Positions 52,077-63,836 of a stretch of 64,000 bases of DNA are shown here, piece after piece. The position numbers and the translations under genes were made by a program. The stretch spans positions 1 to 64,000 of the forward strand of contig JBGALT010000014.1 of assembly GCA_044223665.1 (NCBI GenBank). Direction: 5' to 3'. The stretch is from JBBSAT01 sp044223665. Lineage in GTDB: Bacteria > Myxococcota_A > Polyangia > Polyangiales > Sandaracinaceae. The number at the start of each line of letters is the position of its first letter. The stretch's first letter is position 1. Under the pieces are notes generated by a model. That model was given only the letters and a program-made list of their open reading frames with translations. It had not been told where the DNA came from and made no database searches.

Positions 52077-52082
52077 GAGGAT

Positions 52083-52868
52083 TCAGCGCGTGCGGCTCTT
52101 GGCGCGCGTCACGTAGAGCGAGCCGATCTCTTCGGCCGTCACGAGCTCGGTCGCGTCGATCGAGCGGAAGAACGCGGCGGCCGCGTACGCGGCGGCGTTC
52201 AACCGGTGGGGATCGTTCTCCGGCTCGATGGCCCAGACCGTCTGATCCTGGCTGGCCTTGAGGATGTGCTCCGTCAGGTCCCCCGGCGCTTCCACGCGCA
52301 GCGCGTCGAGCGCATACCCGAGCGTCTGGTGCGCGAGCGAGAGGACGGCGATGCGCGGGTCGAACTCCTCCATCGCGACCCACTTCGCCTTCTGGGGCGA
52401 CATCTGGTTCAGCACGGCCACGAACGCGTTGACCGAGTACACGGCCGCCAGCTTGCGCTGCTCCCAGCGCAGATCCGCGAGGATCGCCCGCGGATCGCCG
52501 CGGCCGTCGTCCGCGAGGTGGCGGGCGATCGCCGAGTTCACCAGCGAGAGATGCGCCTCCGCGGCGTGGAGCGCGTCCCACGCGAAGAGCCCGCGCAGGT
52601 CGGTGCTGCGGCTGCCGTACGACTCGTAGAGCTCGGCGAACTGCTGGTCGGCCGCCATCCGCTCGGCGACGATCGCCGCCCAGGCCGCGCAGACCTCGTC
52701 GATACGGCGCTGGCGGTCGTCGGCGACGGCGCGCTCGGCGCGCGAGAGCCGCGCCGGAATGGGCGCGACGTCCTCGTGCGCGTGGCCGTTCGTCTTGGTG
52801 GCGGCACGCGGCGAGGTCGCGCCTTTGCGCGCCTTCTTCTCTCCGGTCTCGGCTCGTCCCCTCGTCAT
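52083..52868 (-). CDS. Hypothetical helical protein
   Basis: A 261-residue soluble protein. The first 45 residues are Lys/Arg/Ala-rich and probably disordered; the rest is helical and Ala-rich with conserved-looking aromatic stretches (ELYESYGSRSTDLRGLFAWD, AVYSVNAFVAVLNQMSPQK). No signal peptide, membrane helix or recognised motif. Divergent from the SRAP gene across 147 bases. Function unknown. Confidence 0.72.
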   Translation of the reverse strand: MTRGRAETGEKKARKGATSPRAATKTNGHAHEDVAPIPARLSRAERAVADDRQRRIDEVCAAWAAIVAERMAADQQFAELYESYGSRSTDLRGLFAWDALHAAEAHLSLVNSAIARHLADDGRGDPRAILADLRWEQRKLAAVYSVNAFVAVLNQMSPQKAKWVAMEEFDPRIAVLSLAHQTLGYALDALRVEAPGDLTEHILKASQDQTVWAIEPENDPHRLNAAAYAAAAFFRSIDATELVTAEEIGSLYVTRAKSRTR

Positions 52869-53015
52869 CCGCCCGCGATGATGCCACGGGCCGCGCAGCC
52901 GTCGAGCGACGAAACGCGTGGGGGGGATCAGGAGGGCGTCTCCTCGTCCGGGACGCTCCGCTCCCGGGCCGCGCTTCGGATCGCACCCCCGGCGTTTCCT
53001 CGTAGGCTGCGGGGG

Positions 53016-53627
53016 ATGTGTGCTCGATACGACGTGGAGACCTCGCCCGCGGCCCTCGCGGCCGAGCTCGAGGCCACCCTGGCCGGGGACATCGCTCCGC
53101 GCACCACGATCGCGCCGACCGACGTCGCCCCCGCGCTGATCGCCGGCCCGGAGGGAGCGCGCACGCTGGTGCCGATGAAGTTCGGCTGGCCGCCCTCGAT
53201 GCCCAAGGAGCGGATCCACCTGAACACCCGCTCGGAGAGCGCCGCGCGCACGCCCGGCGCCGCCGAGGCCCTCGCGGGGCATCGCTGCCTGATCCCGGCG
53301 CACGCCTTCCACGAGTGGTCGGGGCCCAAGGGAAAGCGCACCCACCACTTGCTCGTGCAGGCCGAGCCTGCGCGCGGACCGCTCTTCACGATGGCCGGCC
53401 TCTATCTTCCGGCCGAGCAAGGGAGCCCGGCGCGCTTCGTGATCCTCACCACCGCAGCCAGTCGCGACGTGCGCCCGTTCCATCACCGCATGCCGCTCGT
53501 CGTGCCGCCCGATCTGCGCGCGCGCTGGATCGCGGCCGACGAAGAGGATCCCGAGGCGCTGCTCTCGCGAGTGCGGCGCGCCGACGCGCCGCGTATGCTC
53601 GACCGCGCCGGCGCCACCGATGACTGA
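53016..53627 (+). CDS. SOS response-associated peptidase (SRAP/HMCES)
   Basis: A 203-residue SRAP protein. The start MCARYD places the catalytic Cys at position 2 after Met removal, TRSES/AARTP supplies the conserved Asn/Arg region, FHEWSG holds the Glu, and HHRMPLVV the active-site His. SRAP proteins form a thiazolidine crosslink with abasic sites in single-stranded DNA, shielding them. The last 8 bases overlap the rseP start. Confidence 0.93.
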   Translation: MCARYDVETSPAALAAELEATLAGDIAPRTTIAPTDVAPALIAGPEGARTLVPMKFGWPPSMPKERIHLNTRSESAARTPGAAEALAGHRCLIPAHAFHEWSGPKGKRTHHLLVQAEPARGPLFTMAGLYLPAEQGSPARFVILTTAASRDVRPFHHRMPLVVPPDLRARWIAADEEDPEALLSRVRRADAPRMLDRAGATDD

Positions 53628-55287
53628 AGTCCTCTCGTTCATCGTCCTGGTCGGCGTCCTCATCACCGTCCACGAGCTCGGGCACTTCGCCTTCGCGAAG
53701 ATCTTCGGCGTCAAGGTGCTGAAGTTCTCGCTGGGCTTCGGTCCGCCGATCGCCAGCCTGCGTCGCGGCGAGACGGAGTACGTGATCGCCATCCTGCCGC
53801 TCGGCGGCTACGTGCGGATGCTCGGCGACGGGGACGAGCAGAGGCGCAACCCCGCCGACGAGGGGCGCTCGTTCGGAGAGCAGGCGCTCTGGAAGCGAAT
53901 CCTGATCGTGCTCGCCGGGCCGGCGATGAACCTCCTGTTCCCGCTGCTGCTCTACTTCGTCGTCTTCCTGGGCGATGGACAGCAGACCCCTGCGTACATC
54001 GGCACGGTCATCCCCGGGCGCCCGGCGGACGGGCACCTCTTGGCCGGCGACCGCGTGGTGTCCATCGACGGGCACGAGGTCCGCACCTTCTACGAGCTCG
54101 GTCTGTACGTGCGGCCTGCGGCCGGCCGCGAGCTCGAGATCCGCGTACAGCGCGGCGAGGAGGAGCTCGTCACGCACCTGACGCCCACGCTCGCGACCGA
54201 GCAGCTGCCGCTCGAGCTGAGCGAGGACGTCGGGCGCATCGGCGTCTCGCCGCTCACGCCGCTCGCCGTCATCGGCGTCGTCTCTCCGTCGAGCCCGGCG
54301 GCGGCCGCGCACCTGCGCACCTTCGACCGGATCGTCGCGGCCGGAGGGCGCCCGGTCGAGTCGTTCCGCGAGCTCGCGGCCGTGGTCGACACGAACCGCG
54401 GCTCGATGATCCCCATCACGTACCTTCGACCGACCCGCGTCGCCGGTCCGCTGGCGAGCGTCTTCGATCTCGAGCTCTACGAGCCACACGTCGCGACCCT
54501 CACCCCCGAGCCCGGGCCGGGCAGCGGCCTCTTGCGCGCCGGTCTCGAGTCGTCGGACCTCTACGTCGCACGCGTGCGCGTCGGCTCGCCCGAGCACCGT
54601 GCCGGGATCCTGCCCGGCGATCGGATCGTCTCGCTCGACGGTCAGCCGGTCCGTCTCTGGTCGCAGTTCGTCGACGATCTGCAGCGCGCAGGCGACGTGG
54701 AGCACGAGATCACGCTTCGGCGCGGCGATCAGATCGTCACGCGGCGCCTCGCGATCGAGCGCGACCCGGCGTCGCTCGAGTACGGCGAGGCGATCGCGCT
54801 CTTCACGCCCCAGATCTACAACTGGGCGCCGGCGACCCTGCCCGAGCCCGTGCCGAACCCGGCGATCTTCCGCTACGCGATGCGGGAAGCGTGGGCGCGC
54901 ACGAACGAGATGCTCGAGCTCACGTTCATGTCGATGGTTCGCCTCGTCCAGGGCCGGCTCACGACGCGCACGATCGGTGGGCCGATCGAGATCGCCTCTC
55001 AGGCGGGCATCGCCGCGAGCGAGGGCCCGCTCGACTTCCTCTCGTTCATGGCGTTCATCTCGCTCAACCTCGGGCTCATCAACCTCTTGCCCATCCCGGT
55101 GCTCGACGGTGGACAGCTCGTGTTCCTGCTCTTCGAGGCGGCCACGCGGCGCCCGGTCTCGACGCGCCTGCGCACGGCGGCCTCGCTCGTCGGGCTCGTG
55201 ATGATCCTCGGCCTGGCGGTCATCGCATTCAAGAACGACATCGAGCGCCGCTGGCCGGATCTCGTCGCGCTCTTCGAGGACGGATGA
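53620..55287 (+). CDS. rseP: Site-2 intramembrane zinc protease RseP
   Basis: A 555-residue RseP/YaeL. The zinc motif HELGH is at residues 18-22 in the first membrane helix, and the third ligand motif LLPIPVLDGG lies near residue 488. Two PDZ domains are visible: GTVIPGRPADGHLLAGDRVVSIDG and RVGSPEHRAGILPGDRIVSLDG. Length exceeds E. coli RseP (450), with extra sequence around the PDZ region. It clips membrane anti-sigma factors and remnant signal peptides. Its start overlaps the SRAP gene by 8 bases and its stop overlaps rsmB by 4. Confidence 0.95.
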   Translation: MTEVLSFIVLVGVLITVHELGHFAFAKIFGVKVLKFSLGFGPPIASLRRGETEYVIAILPLGGYVRMLGDGDEQRRNPADEGRSFGEQALWKRILIVLAGPAMNLLFPLLLYFVVFLGDGQQTPAYIGTVIPGRPADGHLLAGDRVVSIDGHEVRTFYELGLYVRPAAGRELEIRVQRGEEELVTHLTPTLATEQLPLELSEDVGRIGVSPLTPLAVIGVVSPSSPAAAAHLRTFDRIVAAGGRPVESFRELAAVVDTNRGSMIPITYLRPTRVAGPLASVFDLELYEPHVATLTPEPGPGSGLLRAGLESSDLYVARVRVGSPEHRAGILPGDRIVSLDGQPVRLWSQFVDDLQRAGDVEHEITLRRGDQIVTRRLAIERDPASLEYGEAIALFTPQIYNWAPATLPEPVPNPAIFRYAMREAWARTNEMLELTFMSMVRLVQGRLTTRTIGGPIEIASQAGIAASEGPLDFLSFMAFISLNLGLINLLPIPVLDGGQLVFLLFEAATRRPVSTRLRTAASLVGLVMILGLAVIAFKNDIERRWPDLVALFEDG

Positions 55288-56633
55288 GCGCGCCGAAGGC
55301 CAAGCCCGCACCGCGCCGTGCCGGGGCAGAGAGCAGCCGGACCGGCCGCGAGGTCGCGACGTCGGTGGTCGCGCGGGTGCTCGCCGACGCCGCGTGGATC
55401 GCGCCGACGCTCGACCGCGCGCTCTCGCGAGCCGATCTCCCACCCCGCGAGGCCGCGCGCGCGACGGACCTCTCGTACGCCGCCGTCCGCTCGCTCGCGG
55501 CGATCGACGCCGAGATCGATCGGCATCGCCCGAAGAAGCAGCCGCTCGAGCCGCTCACGCACGCGGCACTGGCGGTCGCCGTCGTCGAGCTCGCGGGGCA
55601 TCGCGATCAGGCCCACGCGATCGTCTCGAGCGCCGTGAGCATCGTTCGTCGCGAGCGCGGCGAAGGGCTCTCGCGCTTCGTGAACGCGATCCTCCGGCGC
55701 ATCGCGTCCTCGCCGATCGTGCTCGGCGCGCGCTTGCCGCCCTCGCTCCGTGCCGTGCTCGTGCGGGGCGTGGGCGAGACGCGCGCCGCCGCGCTCGAGT
55801 CGACGCTCGCGCTCGCGCCGCCCGTCGGCTTGCGCGCCGAGGGGGATCGGGAGCGGCTCGCGCAGCGCATCCGCGAGGTGCGCCCCGAGTCGGAGGTCCT
55901 GCTCGGGGCGATCTCGCCGCGGGCGCTGCTCGTGCGGCACGCCGGCGATCCCCGTGCGCTTCCCGGCTACGCGGAGGGCGCGTTCGGCGTGCAGGAAGAA
56001 GGCTCGCAGGCGCTCGCGCTGCTCGTCGGCGCCCGCGAGGGCGACCGCGTGGCGGACGTCTGCGCCGGGCACGGCGGCAAGACCGCGGTGCTCGCGCGAG
56101 CGGTGGGCGAGACAGGCGCGATCGCCGCGCTCGATCTGCACGAGCCGAAGCTCGATCGGATCCGCCCCGAGCTCGCGCGCCTGGGGCTCGCGAAGGTGCC
56201 GCTCGACACGCGGGCGGCCGATCTCACGGTCGGCCTCGCCGGCCTCGCGGCGGCCTCGTTCGACCGCGTGCTCGTCGATGCGCCGTGCACGGGGCTCGGC
56301 ACGCTCGCGCGCCGGCCGGAGATCCTGCTGCGGGCGACCGCGGCCGACCCGGCCCGGATGGCGGCGACCCAGATGGCGATCCTGGCCCAGGCCGCGCGCC
56401 TCGTCCGGCCCGGAGGTCGCCTCGTGTACGCCGTGTGCTCACCTACGCGGGAAGAAGGCGTCGAGGTGATCCAGCAGTTCCTCGCCTCCACCCCCGCCGC
56501 CCGGCTCGAGCGGTCGGAGGGTGTCACGGAAGAGGACGGAATGGTGCGGATCGGCCCCTGGGCCGATCCCGCGCTCGGCGCCGACGCCTACACCGCCGCC
56601 CTGCTCTCGTTCCCGTCCGCCTTTTCTTCATAG
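55284..56633 (+). CDS. rsmB: 16S rRNA m5C967 methyltransferase RsmB
   Basis: A 449-residue RsmB. The N-terminal 150 residues are a NusB-like RNA-binding domain (RFVNAILRRI at its end). The SAM-binding region is VADVCAGHGGKTA; DAPCTGLG holds one catalytic Cys and VYAVCSPTREEG the nucleophile, with RRPE between them. It methylates C967 of 16S rRNA. ATGA overlap with rseP. Unlike most bacteria there is no fmt or def beside it. Confidence 0.93.
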   Translation: MSAPKAKPAPRRAGAESSRTGREVATSVVARVLADAAWIAPTLDRALSRADLPPREAARATDLSYAAVRSLAAIDAEIDRHRPKKQPLEPLTHAALAVAVVELAGHRDQAHAIVSSAVSIVRRERGEGLSRFVNAILRRIASSPIVLGARLPPSLRAVLVRGVGETRAAALESTLALAPPVGLRAEGDRERLAQRIREVRPESEVLLGAISPRALLVRHAGDPRALPGYAEGAFGVQEEGSQALALLVGAREGDRVADVCAGHGGKTAVLARAVGETGAIAALDLHEPKLDRIRPELARLGLAKVPLDTRAADLTVGLAGLAAASFDRVLVDAPCTGLGTLARRPEILLRATAADPARMAATQMAILAQAARLVRPGGRLVYAVCSPTREEGVEVIQQFLASTPAARLERSEGVTEEDGMVRIGPWADPALGADAYTAALLSFPSAFSS

Positions 56634-56753
56634 GGAATCTGCCCAAGGATGGGCCGTACGAAGAATCGAACGAAGCGCGGGAACTTTGCCGGGGCCTCGC
56701 TGTCGGACCACGCGGGAACGGCTCGCCCACGGGCAAGAAGGGAAGCAGGCACG

Positions 56754-57320
56754 GTGGAGATCAAGCTCAACGTCGGCATCCTCCTCGTGCTCTGTTTCGT
56801 GTGGGCCGGGCTCACCTGGGCCGAGCCGAGCGCCGCGCTCGATCCCAACGCCGAGGCGACCCGCTCGCTGGGCCAGCTCGAGGACCGCTTCGCCCACGAT
56901 CACGGCAATGCCGCGCTCGCCGAGGCGCTCGCGGACGCCTACCTCGACCTCGACCACCCGGAGTTCGCCGTCGCCACGCTCACCGCGGCCGAGCCCGACG
57001 TGATGAACGATCCCGGCGTCGAGCACCGCCTGGCCCGCGCCTACGAGCGCACCGGCCGCGTCGACGACGCCCTCAGCGTCGCCGAGGTCGCGCTCTCGCA
57101 GTGCGCCCGCTCGCTCGGCACCGCCGAGGGCTCCAGCGTGACCCCCGTGCCGGCCCGCGGCTGCACCGAGCGCCTCTACGCGAGCCTCTCGATGCACCGC
57201 GACGCGCTCGCGCGCATGCGCGCCTGGGGCGTCACGGACCCGCGCACGGATGGCCGTGCGGCCCTCGCGTATCGCATCGCCGTCCGCTCCGCGCGGATCG
57301 TGAGCGCCTCCGCGGAGTGA
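56754..57320 (+). CDS. TPR-like membrane-anchored protein
   Basis: A 188-residue protein starting at GTG with a signal-anchor (KLNVGILLVLCFVWAGLTWA) and then helical repeats of TPR type (DHGNAALAEALADAYLDLDH, HRLARAYERTGRVDDALSVAE). Two Cys (SQCARSL, RGCTERL) sit in a loop between repeats. An ATG at 56649 would add 35 basic residues and is an alternative start. Follows rsmB by 120 bases; it may share its transcript. Probable scaffold protein. Confidence 0.72.
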   Translation: MEIKLNVGILLVLCFVWAGLTWAEPSAALDPNAEATRSLGQLEDRFAHDHGNAALAEALADAYLDLDHPEFAVATLTAAEPDVMNDPGVEHRLARAYERTGRVDDALSVAEVALSQCARSLGTAEGSSVTPVPARGCTERLYASLSMHRDALARMRAWGVTDPRTDGRAALAYRIAVRSARIVSASAE

Positions 57321-57447
57321 CGCGCGGCCGGCGCTGCGCGCGAAGCGCTGGCGCGGGCTCCCGGCCGCTCTCACGACGCAGCGCGCCAAGATCGCGCATT
57401 TCAGAGCGGCGCGACGCTTTGGCGCGTGCTACTCGATCGCCTCGCGG

Positions 57448-58734
<1,287 letters not shown>

Positions 58735-58786
58735 TCGCGGCGGGTGTGGGAGGGACGCGCGTGCGAGCGCGCGGCCCAGGGGGACG

Positions 58787-59647
58787 ATGACGATGCCTGC
58801 AGTCGTGCTGATTGCCGAGTCCGATCCGCTCAATCTCCAGCTGCTCCGCGAGATCTGCGAAGCAGCCGGGCACACGGTGCTGACGGCGATGGAGCGCACC
58901 GCCGTGCTCGAGGCCGCGCTCGCGCGCCGCCCGGACATCGTGCTCGTGGACGTGTCGCTCGAAGGAGAGCGTGGGCTCGACGTGCTCCGCGCGCTCAAGT
59001 CGGACACCTCGCTCTCGTCCATCCCGGTGCTCTTGACGGCGCCGTCCGCGGACGCGGACGCGGGCCGGCTCGGGATCGAGCTCGGCGCCGACGATTGCCT
59101 CTCGCGGCCCTACCGGGTGTTCGAGATCCACCAGCGCGTGCGCAACACGCTGCGCCGCGCCTGGCTCGAGCGGCTCTCGACCGGCGAAGAAGGGCTCGAC
59201 CCGCTCTCGCGCGCGGGGAGCCCCGTGCAGCTCCCGGCGACGCTCGCGTACGAGATGACGCGGGCGACGCGCTTCGATCACCCGCTCTCGTGCGTGTCGC
59301 TCGAAGTGTCCAACCACGAGGCGCTCGTCGACGCCGTGGGGCCGGCGCGTGTCGAGGACCTGCTCGGCGAGCTCGCGGCGAGCGTGCGCCAGTGCATCCG
59401 CGGGATCGACCACCTGTTCCGCGCGAGCGAGCGGGAGCTGGTGCTCGTGCTGCCCGAGACGGCGTCGTCCGAGGCCGCCGTGGTGGTCGCGCGGATGCGC
59501 GAGCGCTCCGAGGCGGGCACCCTCTGTCGTCACGCCGGTCGCGTGGCTCCGCGCCTGGTCCTCGGTGTCGCGGGCCGCATGGAAGATCGCGCGATCCTCG
59601 GGGACGCGCTCCTGCGCACCGCGCGCGCGCGCCAGCGCCCGCTCTGA
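58787..59647 (+). CDS. Response-regulator receiver fused to degenerate GGDEF-like domain
   Basis: A 286-residue protein. Residues 4-120 form a receiver with acidic IAESD, phospho-acceptor Asp in VLVDVSLEG and Thr in LLTAPS; the usual Lys-Pro is Arg-Pro (LSRPYR). Residues 150-280 have the cyclase-fold spacing (AYEMTRATRFDHPLSCVSLEV) but the GGDEF position reads RASEREL, so no diguanylate cyclase activity is expected. It follows the sensor-less sigma54 activator by 52 bases. Likely a phosphorylation-controlled binding protein. Confidence 0.85.
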   Translation: MTMPAVVLIAESDPLNLQLLREICEAAGHTVLTAMERTAVLEAALARRPDIVLVDVSLEGERGLDVLRALKSDTSLSSIPVLLTAPSADADAGRLGIELGADDCLSRPYRVFEIHQRVRNTLRRAWLERLSTGEEGLDPLSRAGSPVQLPATLAYEMTRATRFDHPLSCVSLEVSNHEALVDAVGPARVEDLLGELAASVRQCIRGIDHLFRASERELVLVLPETASSEAAVVVARMRERSEAGTLCRHAGRVAPRLVLGVAGRMEDRAILGDALLRTARARQRPL

Positions 59648-59816
59648 AGGCCCGCGCGCCCGTCGCGCGCCCTCGGAGAAACGCTCGGAGAGTGTCGAGA
59701 GATCGTGGCGCCGAGTGTCGCCCATCGCGCGATCGTGCTGCTCGGCACCGAGAGATCCCGCTGAGGAAGGCAGACACCGTCGCCGCCGGTCGGGCGCGCC
59801 CGATTCTGCGCGGCCT

Positions 59817-60182
59817 TCAGATCCTGCCTTCGTGCGTGGGCACCCAGCCGCCCGGCACGAGGAACCAGCGCCCGCGCCGCTGCTCCCAGCGATACGGGCT
59901 CCAGCGATGGCCGGGCGCGGGGCGCGCCCAGGCTCCGTCCTGCCAGACGTAGGCGCGGCCGTTCCACTCCCAGAAACCGTTCGTCCAGACGGCGTCGCGG
60001 AACGGACGGTGGGGACGTCGCTCGACGCGCGCCGCCGGCGGTGGCTCGGTCGGGGCCGTGGAGCCTTGCTCGGCCTCGCTGGCGCCGTCGTCCTGCGCGC
60101 ACGCGCACGTGAGCGGAGGCACCGTGGCGAGCGCGAGCGCCGTCGTGACGATGGCGAGCAAGCGGCCTTGGGAGTGGATCAT
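59817..60182 (-). CDS. Secreted WxxGxW/YXWGXW-type protein
   Basis: A 121-residue protein with signal sequence (RLLAIVTTALALATVPPLTCAC) and a Trp-rich C-terminus: VWTNGFWEWNGRAYVW and APGHRWSPYRWEQRRGRW, the repeat style of the YXWGXW/BcpO-related family of small periplasmic proteins. AAGGAGCTCGCC precedes ATG. Start chosen from this ribosome binding site. It lies 197 bases downstream of hutH on the same strand; that gap shows no gene. Role unknown. Confidence 0.8.
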   Translation of the reverse strand: MIHSQGRLLAIVTTALALATVPPLTCACAQDDGASEAEQGSTAPTEPPPAARVERRPHRPFRDAVWTNGFWEWNGRAYVWQDGAWARPAPGHRWSPYRWEQRRGRWFLVPGGWVPTHEGRI

Positions 60183-60379
60183 GGCGAGCTCCTTTTCGAG
60201 GGCACGCGGCAGCGCCGTGGCTCGCTTCGAAGGCGTCGCAATCGAGGTGCCACCTCCGTCGGCCGGGTCCCGAGCGAGAAGCCGCGCTCGCGCCGGATCG
60301 ATGGGACGCATCCGCACGATCGCGGCGCGCTGGCTGGCGCGCGCCCGGGCGACCGTGACATGGCGCTACGGTCGCTCCG

Positions 60380-61945
<1,566 letters not shown>

Positions 61946-62021
61946 GGCGCGCGAGCCTGCCTGGAACGCGCCCGCGGCGCCATGGGCACGACGCGCCGGC
62001 GCCGCAGCCGGTGACTGGCGA

Positions 62022-62234
62022 TCAGCGTCGGGCCGACGGTGGGCCGCCGATGCGCGTCTTGACCGTGTTGCCGAACTTGGTCCACGCGGCGATGCCGACG
62101 ATGGCCACGAGGCACAGGATGATGAGGTACTCCGTCATCGTCACGCCGCGCGTGTCGGCGAGCAGATCGTGCAGGCGGCGCGCGCCGTAGGCGCGCCCAG
62201 GGGGGGACTCGCGGAAGGTGCGCCGGGTCTTCAT
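62022..62234 (-). CDS. Flp/Fap-type pilin, lone gene
   Basis: A 70-residue prepilin. A basic leader of about 30 residues ends at the type IVb cleavage motif RGVTMTEY (Gly then xxxx Glu-Tyr), followed by the hydrophobic helix LIILCLVAIVGIAAWTKFG. This is the build of Flp pilins of Tad systems. No tad, cpaA or other pilus gene is in the window. Ribosome binding site is weak. Confidence 0.8.
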   Translation of the reverse strand: MKTRRTFRESPPGRAYGARRLHDLLADTRGVTMTEYLIILCLVAIVGIAAWTKFGNTVKTRIGGPPSARR

Positions 62235-62327
62235 GCGCCTAGGCTACCACGAGATCCGGTGCGCGGCGGAAACCACGGCGCCGGCCAGGAACGCGACCGA
62301 CCCGGGGCCGGTCGCAGCAGGTGGCCC

Positions 62328-63764
62328 TCAGATGAGGATCGAGCCGCCCAGCGCCGGGACGACGATGTAGACGTTGCGGCGGTCCAGCGCGGCGCCGGAG
62401 CGGACGTCGTAGACCTCGATGTACGCCTGGAACAGCTGCACGTGGCTGGTCTGCGGCAGGAAGTCGTTCTGGAACGTCACGTCGAAGGTCACGGTCGCGC
62501 CCCCGGGCACGCCGAAGAACGTGGTCGAGTCCTGCCCGGCGATGGGGCGCGAGGCCGTCAGCGGCGTGATCGCCTTGATGAACTGCGTCGCGTCGACGGT
62601 GTCCGAGGTGTCGTCGATGCTGCGGCCCGACACGTCCTGGACCTCGGCACCGACGAGGTCGACGATGCCGTTGACGACCGTCTCGTTCACGCGGCCGCCC
62701 ATGGCACGATAGACCGCGAGGTCGCCGGCGGCGGTGCGCGAGCTGGTGGACATCGCGAGCGCACGCTCGTCGTCCTCGCTCTCGAAGAACGCCAGGGGCC
62801 CGATCCCGGTCCCCACCGCGACGCCGACGACCTTCACGTTCGCCGTGTTCAGCGCCGAGAGGGTCTGGCTCCAGGTGTGGAGGCCGAAGCTGCCCGGGTA
62901 GTCGTTGGCCGTATCCGGGCCGTTGTGGAACGGCGCGTCCGTCACGAGCACGATGATCGGGTGGCTGTTCGCGCGGAAGCACGCCGCGCCCGAGCCCGAG
63001 CCGTCCGCGCACGTGCCCGCCGAAGCGAGGTAGAGCGCTTCGCTCGCCGACTCCGGCCCGTCGTCGCCGCCCCCGATGCGCAGCGTGTTGAGCGCGGCCT
63101 GCACGGCACCGACGTCCGCGGTCATCGACTGGCGGTTGCGGAACGTGTAGTCGCCGGGGCTGCCGTAGAGCATGTCGGTGGCGCCGTCGTCGTAGTCGCG
63201 GTAGTCGGCTACGCCCATCACGACGTCGGCGATCGCGCCTTGGATCGCCGGGACGATGGTGTCGCGCAGCGAGTTCTTCACGCTGTTCAGCGCGGCGGCC
63301 ATCGAGCCGGTCGTGTCGATCAAGAAGTAGACGTCGCCGCGGCCGAGGCGCGCCGTGAAGTCGAGGTTCCGGTGCTGCGCGGGATCCTGGTAGGGGAGCA
63401 CCACGTAGAAGTCGGTGGGCGGGATGGTGTCGTTCGGATCGGTCGGGCTCTTGTGTGCGAGCACCTCGACGCCGTCGGTGACACCGTCGCCGTCGGTGTC
63501 GGGATTGTTCGGATCCGTGCCGTAGCTCGCCTCCGCGTCGTCGGGGATGCCGTCCGAGTCGTGGTCGGCGGGGCCGCCATCCGGCACGGGGCCGACGTCG
63601 ACGAGCACCGTGGTGCCCCCGTCTTGGCCCGGCATGACCGTCGCGGCGTCGTCGCCCGGCATGACGGTGGTGCCCGAGTCGTGGCGCGGACGGCTCGAGG
63701 TTCCGGTGCAGCCAGCCCACGCGACGGCGCAGGCGATCGAGAGCACGGCGATCGATCGAGTCAT
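62328..63764 (-). CDS. VWA-domain lipoprotein with calcium-type TSP3 repeats
   Basis: A 478-residue predicted lipoprotein (signal RSIAVLSIACAVAWAGC, lipobox WAGC) with a short Asp/Gly linker. Residues 65-115 hold thrombospondin type-3-like repeats (DHDSDGIPDDAE, DTDGDGVTDGVE), which bind calcium. The von Willebrand A domain starts at FLIDTTGSMAAAL (MIDAS DxTxS near residue 149) with the later Asp in VTDAPFH. C-terminal 150 residues are beta-rich. A surface adhesion role is likely by analogy. An ATG 12 codons upstream is possible. Confidence 0.88.
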   Translation of the reverse strand: MTRSIAVLSIACAVAWAGCTGTSSRPRHDSGTTVMPGDDAATVMPGQDGGTTVLVDVGPVPDGGPADHDSDGIPDDAEASYGTDPNNPDTDGDGVTDGVEVLAHKSPTDPNDTIPPTDFYVVLPYQDPAQHRNLDFTARLGRGDVYFLIDTTGSMAAALNSVKNSLRDTIVPAIQGAIADVVMGVADYRDYDDGATDMLYGSPGDYTFRNRQSMTADVGAVQAALNTLRIGGGDDGPESASEALYLASAGTCADGSGSGAACFRANSHPIIVLVTDAPFHNGPDTANDYPGSFGLHTWSQTLSALNTANVKVVGVAVGTGIGPLAFFESEDDERALAMSTSSRTAAGDLAVYRAMGGRVNETVVNGIVDLVGAEVQDVSGRSIDDTSDTVDATQFIKAITPLTASRPIAGQDSTTFFGVPGGATVTFDVTFQNDFLPQTSHVQLFQAYIEVYDVRSGAALDRRNVYIVVPALGGSILI

Positions 63765-63836
63765 GACGGCCTCCGAGCGAGCGACGAACGAAGCGGCCAT
63801 TGAACGCCGAAGCGCGCCCGCTTGAACAGGGGCCGC

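Noticed and set aside
59790..59803. TCGGGCGCGCCCGA as a terminator
   Set aside because: It is a palindrome but gives only a short stem once a loop is allowed and has no convincing T-run.
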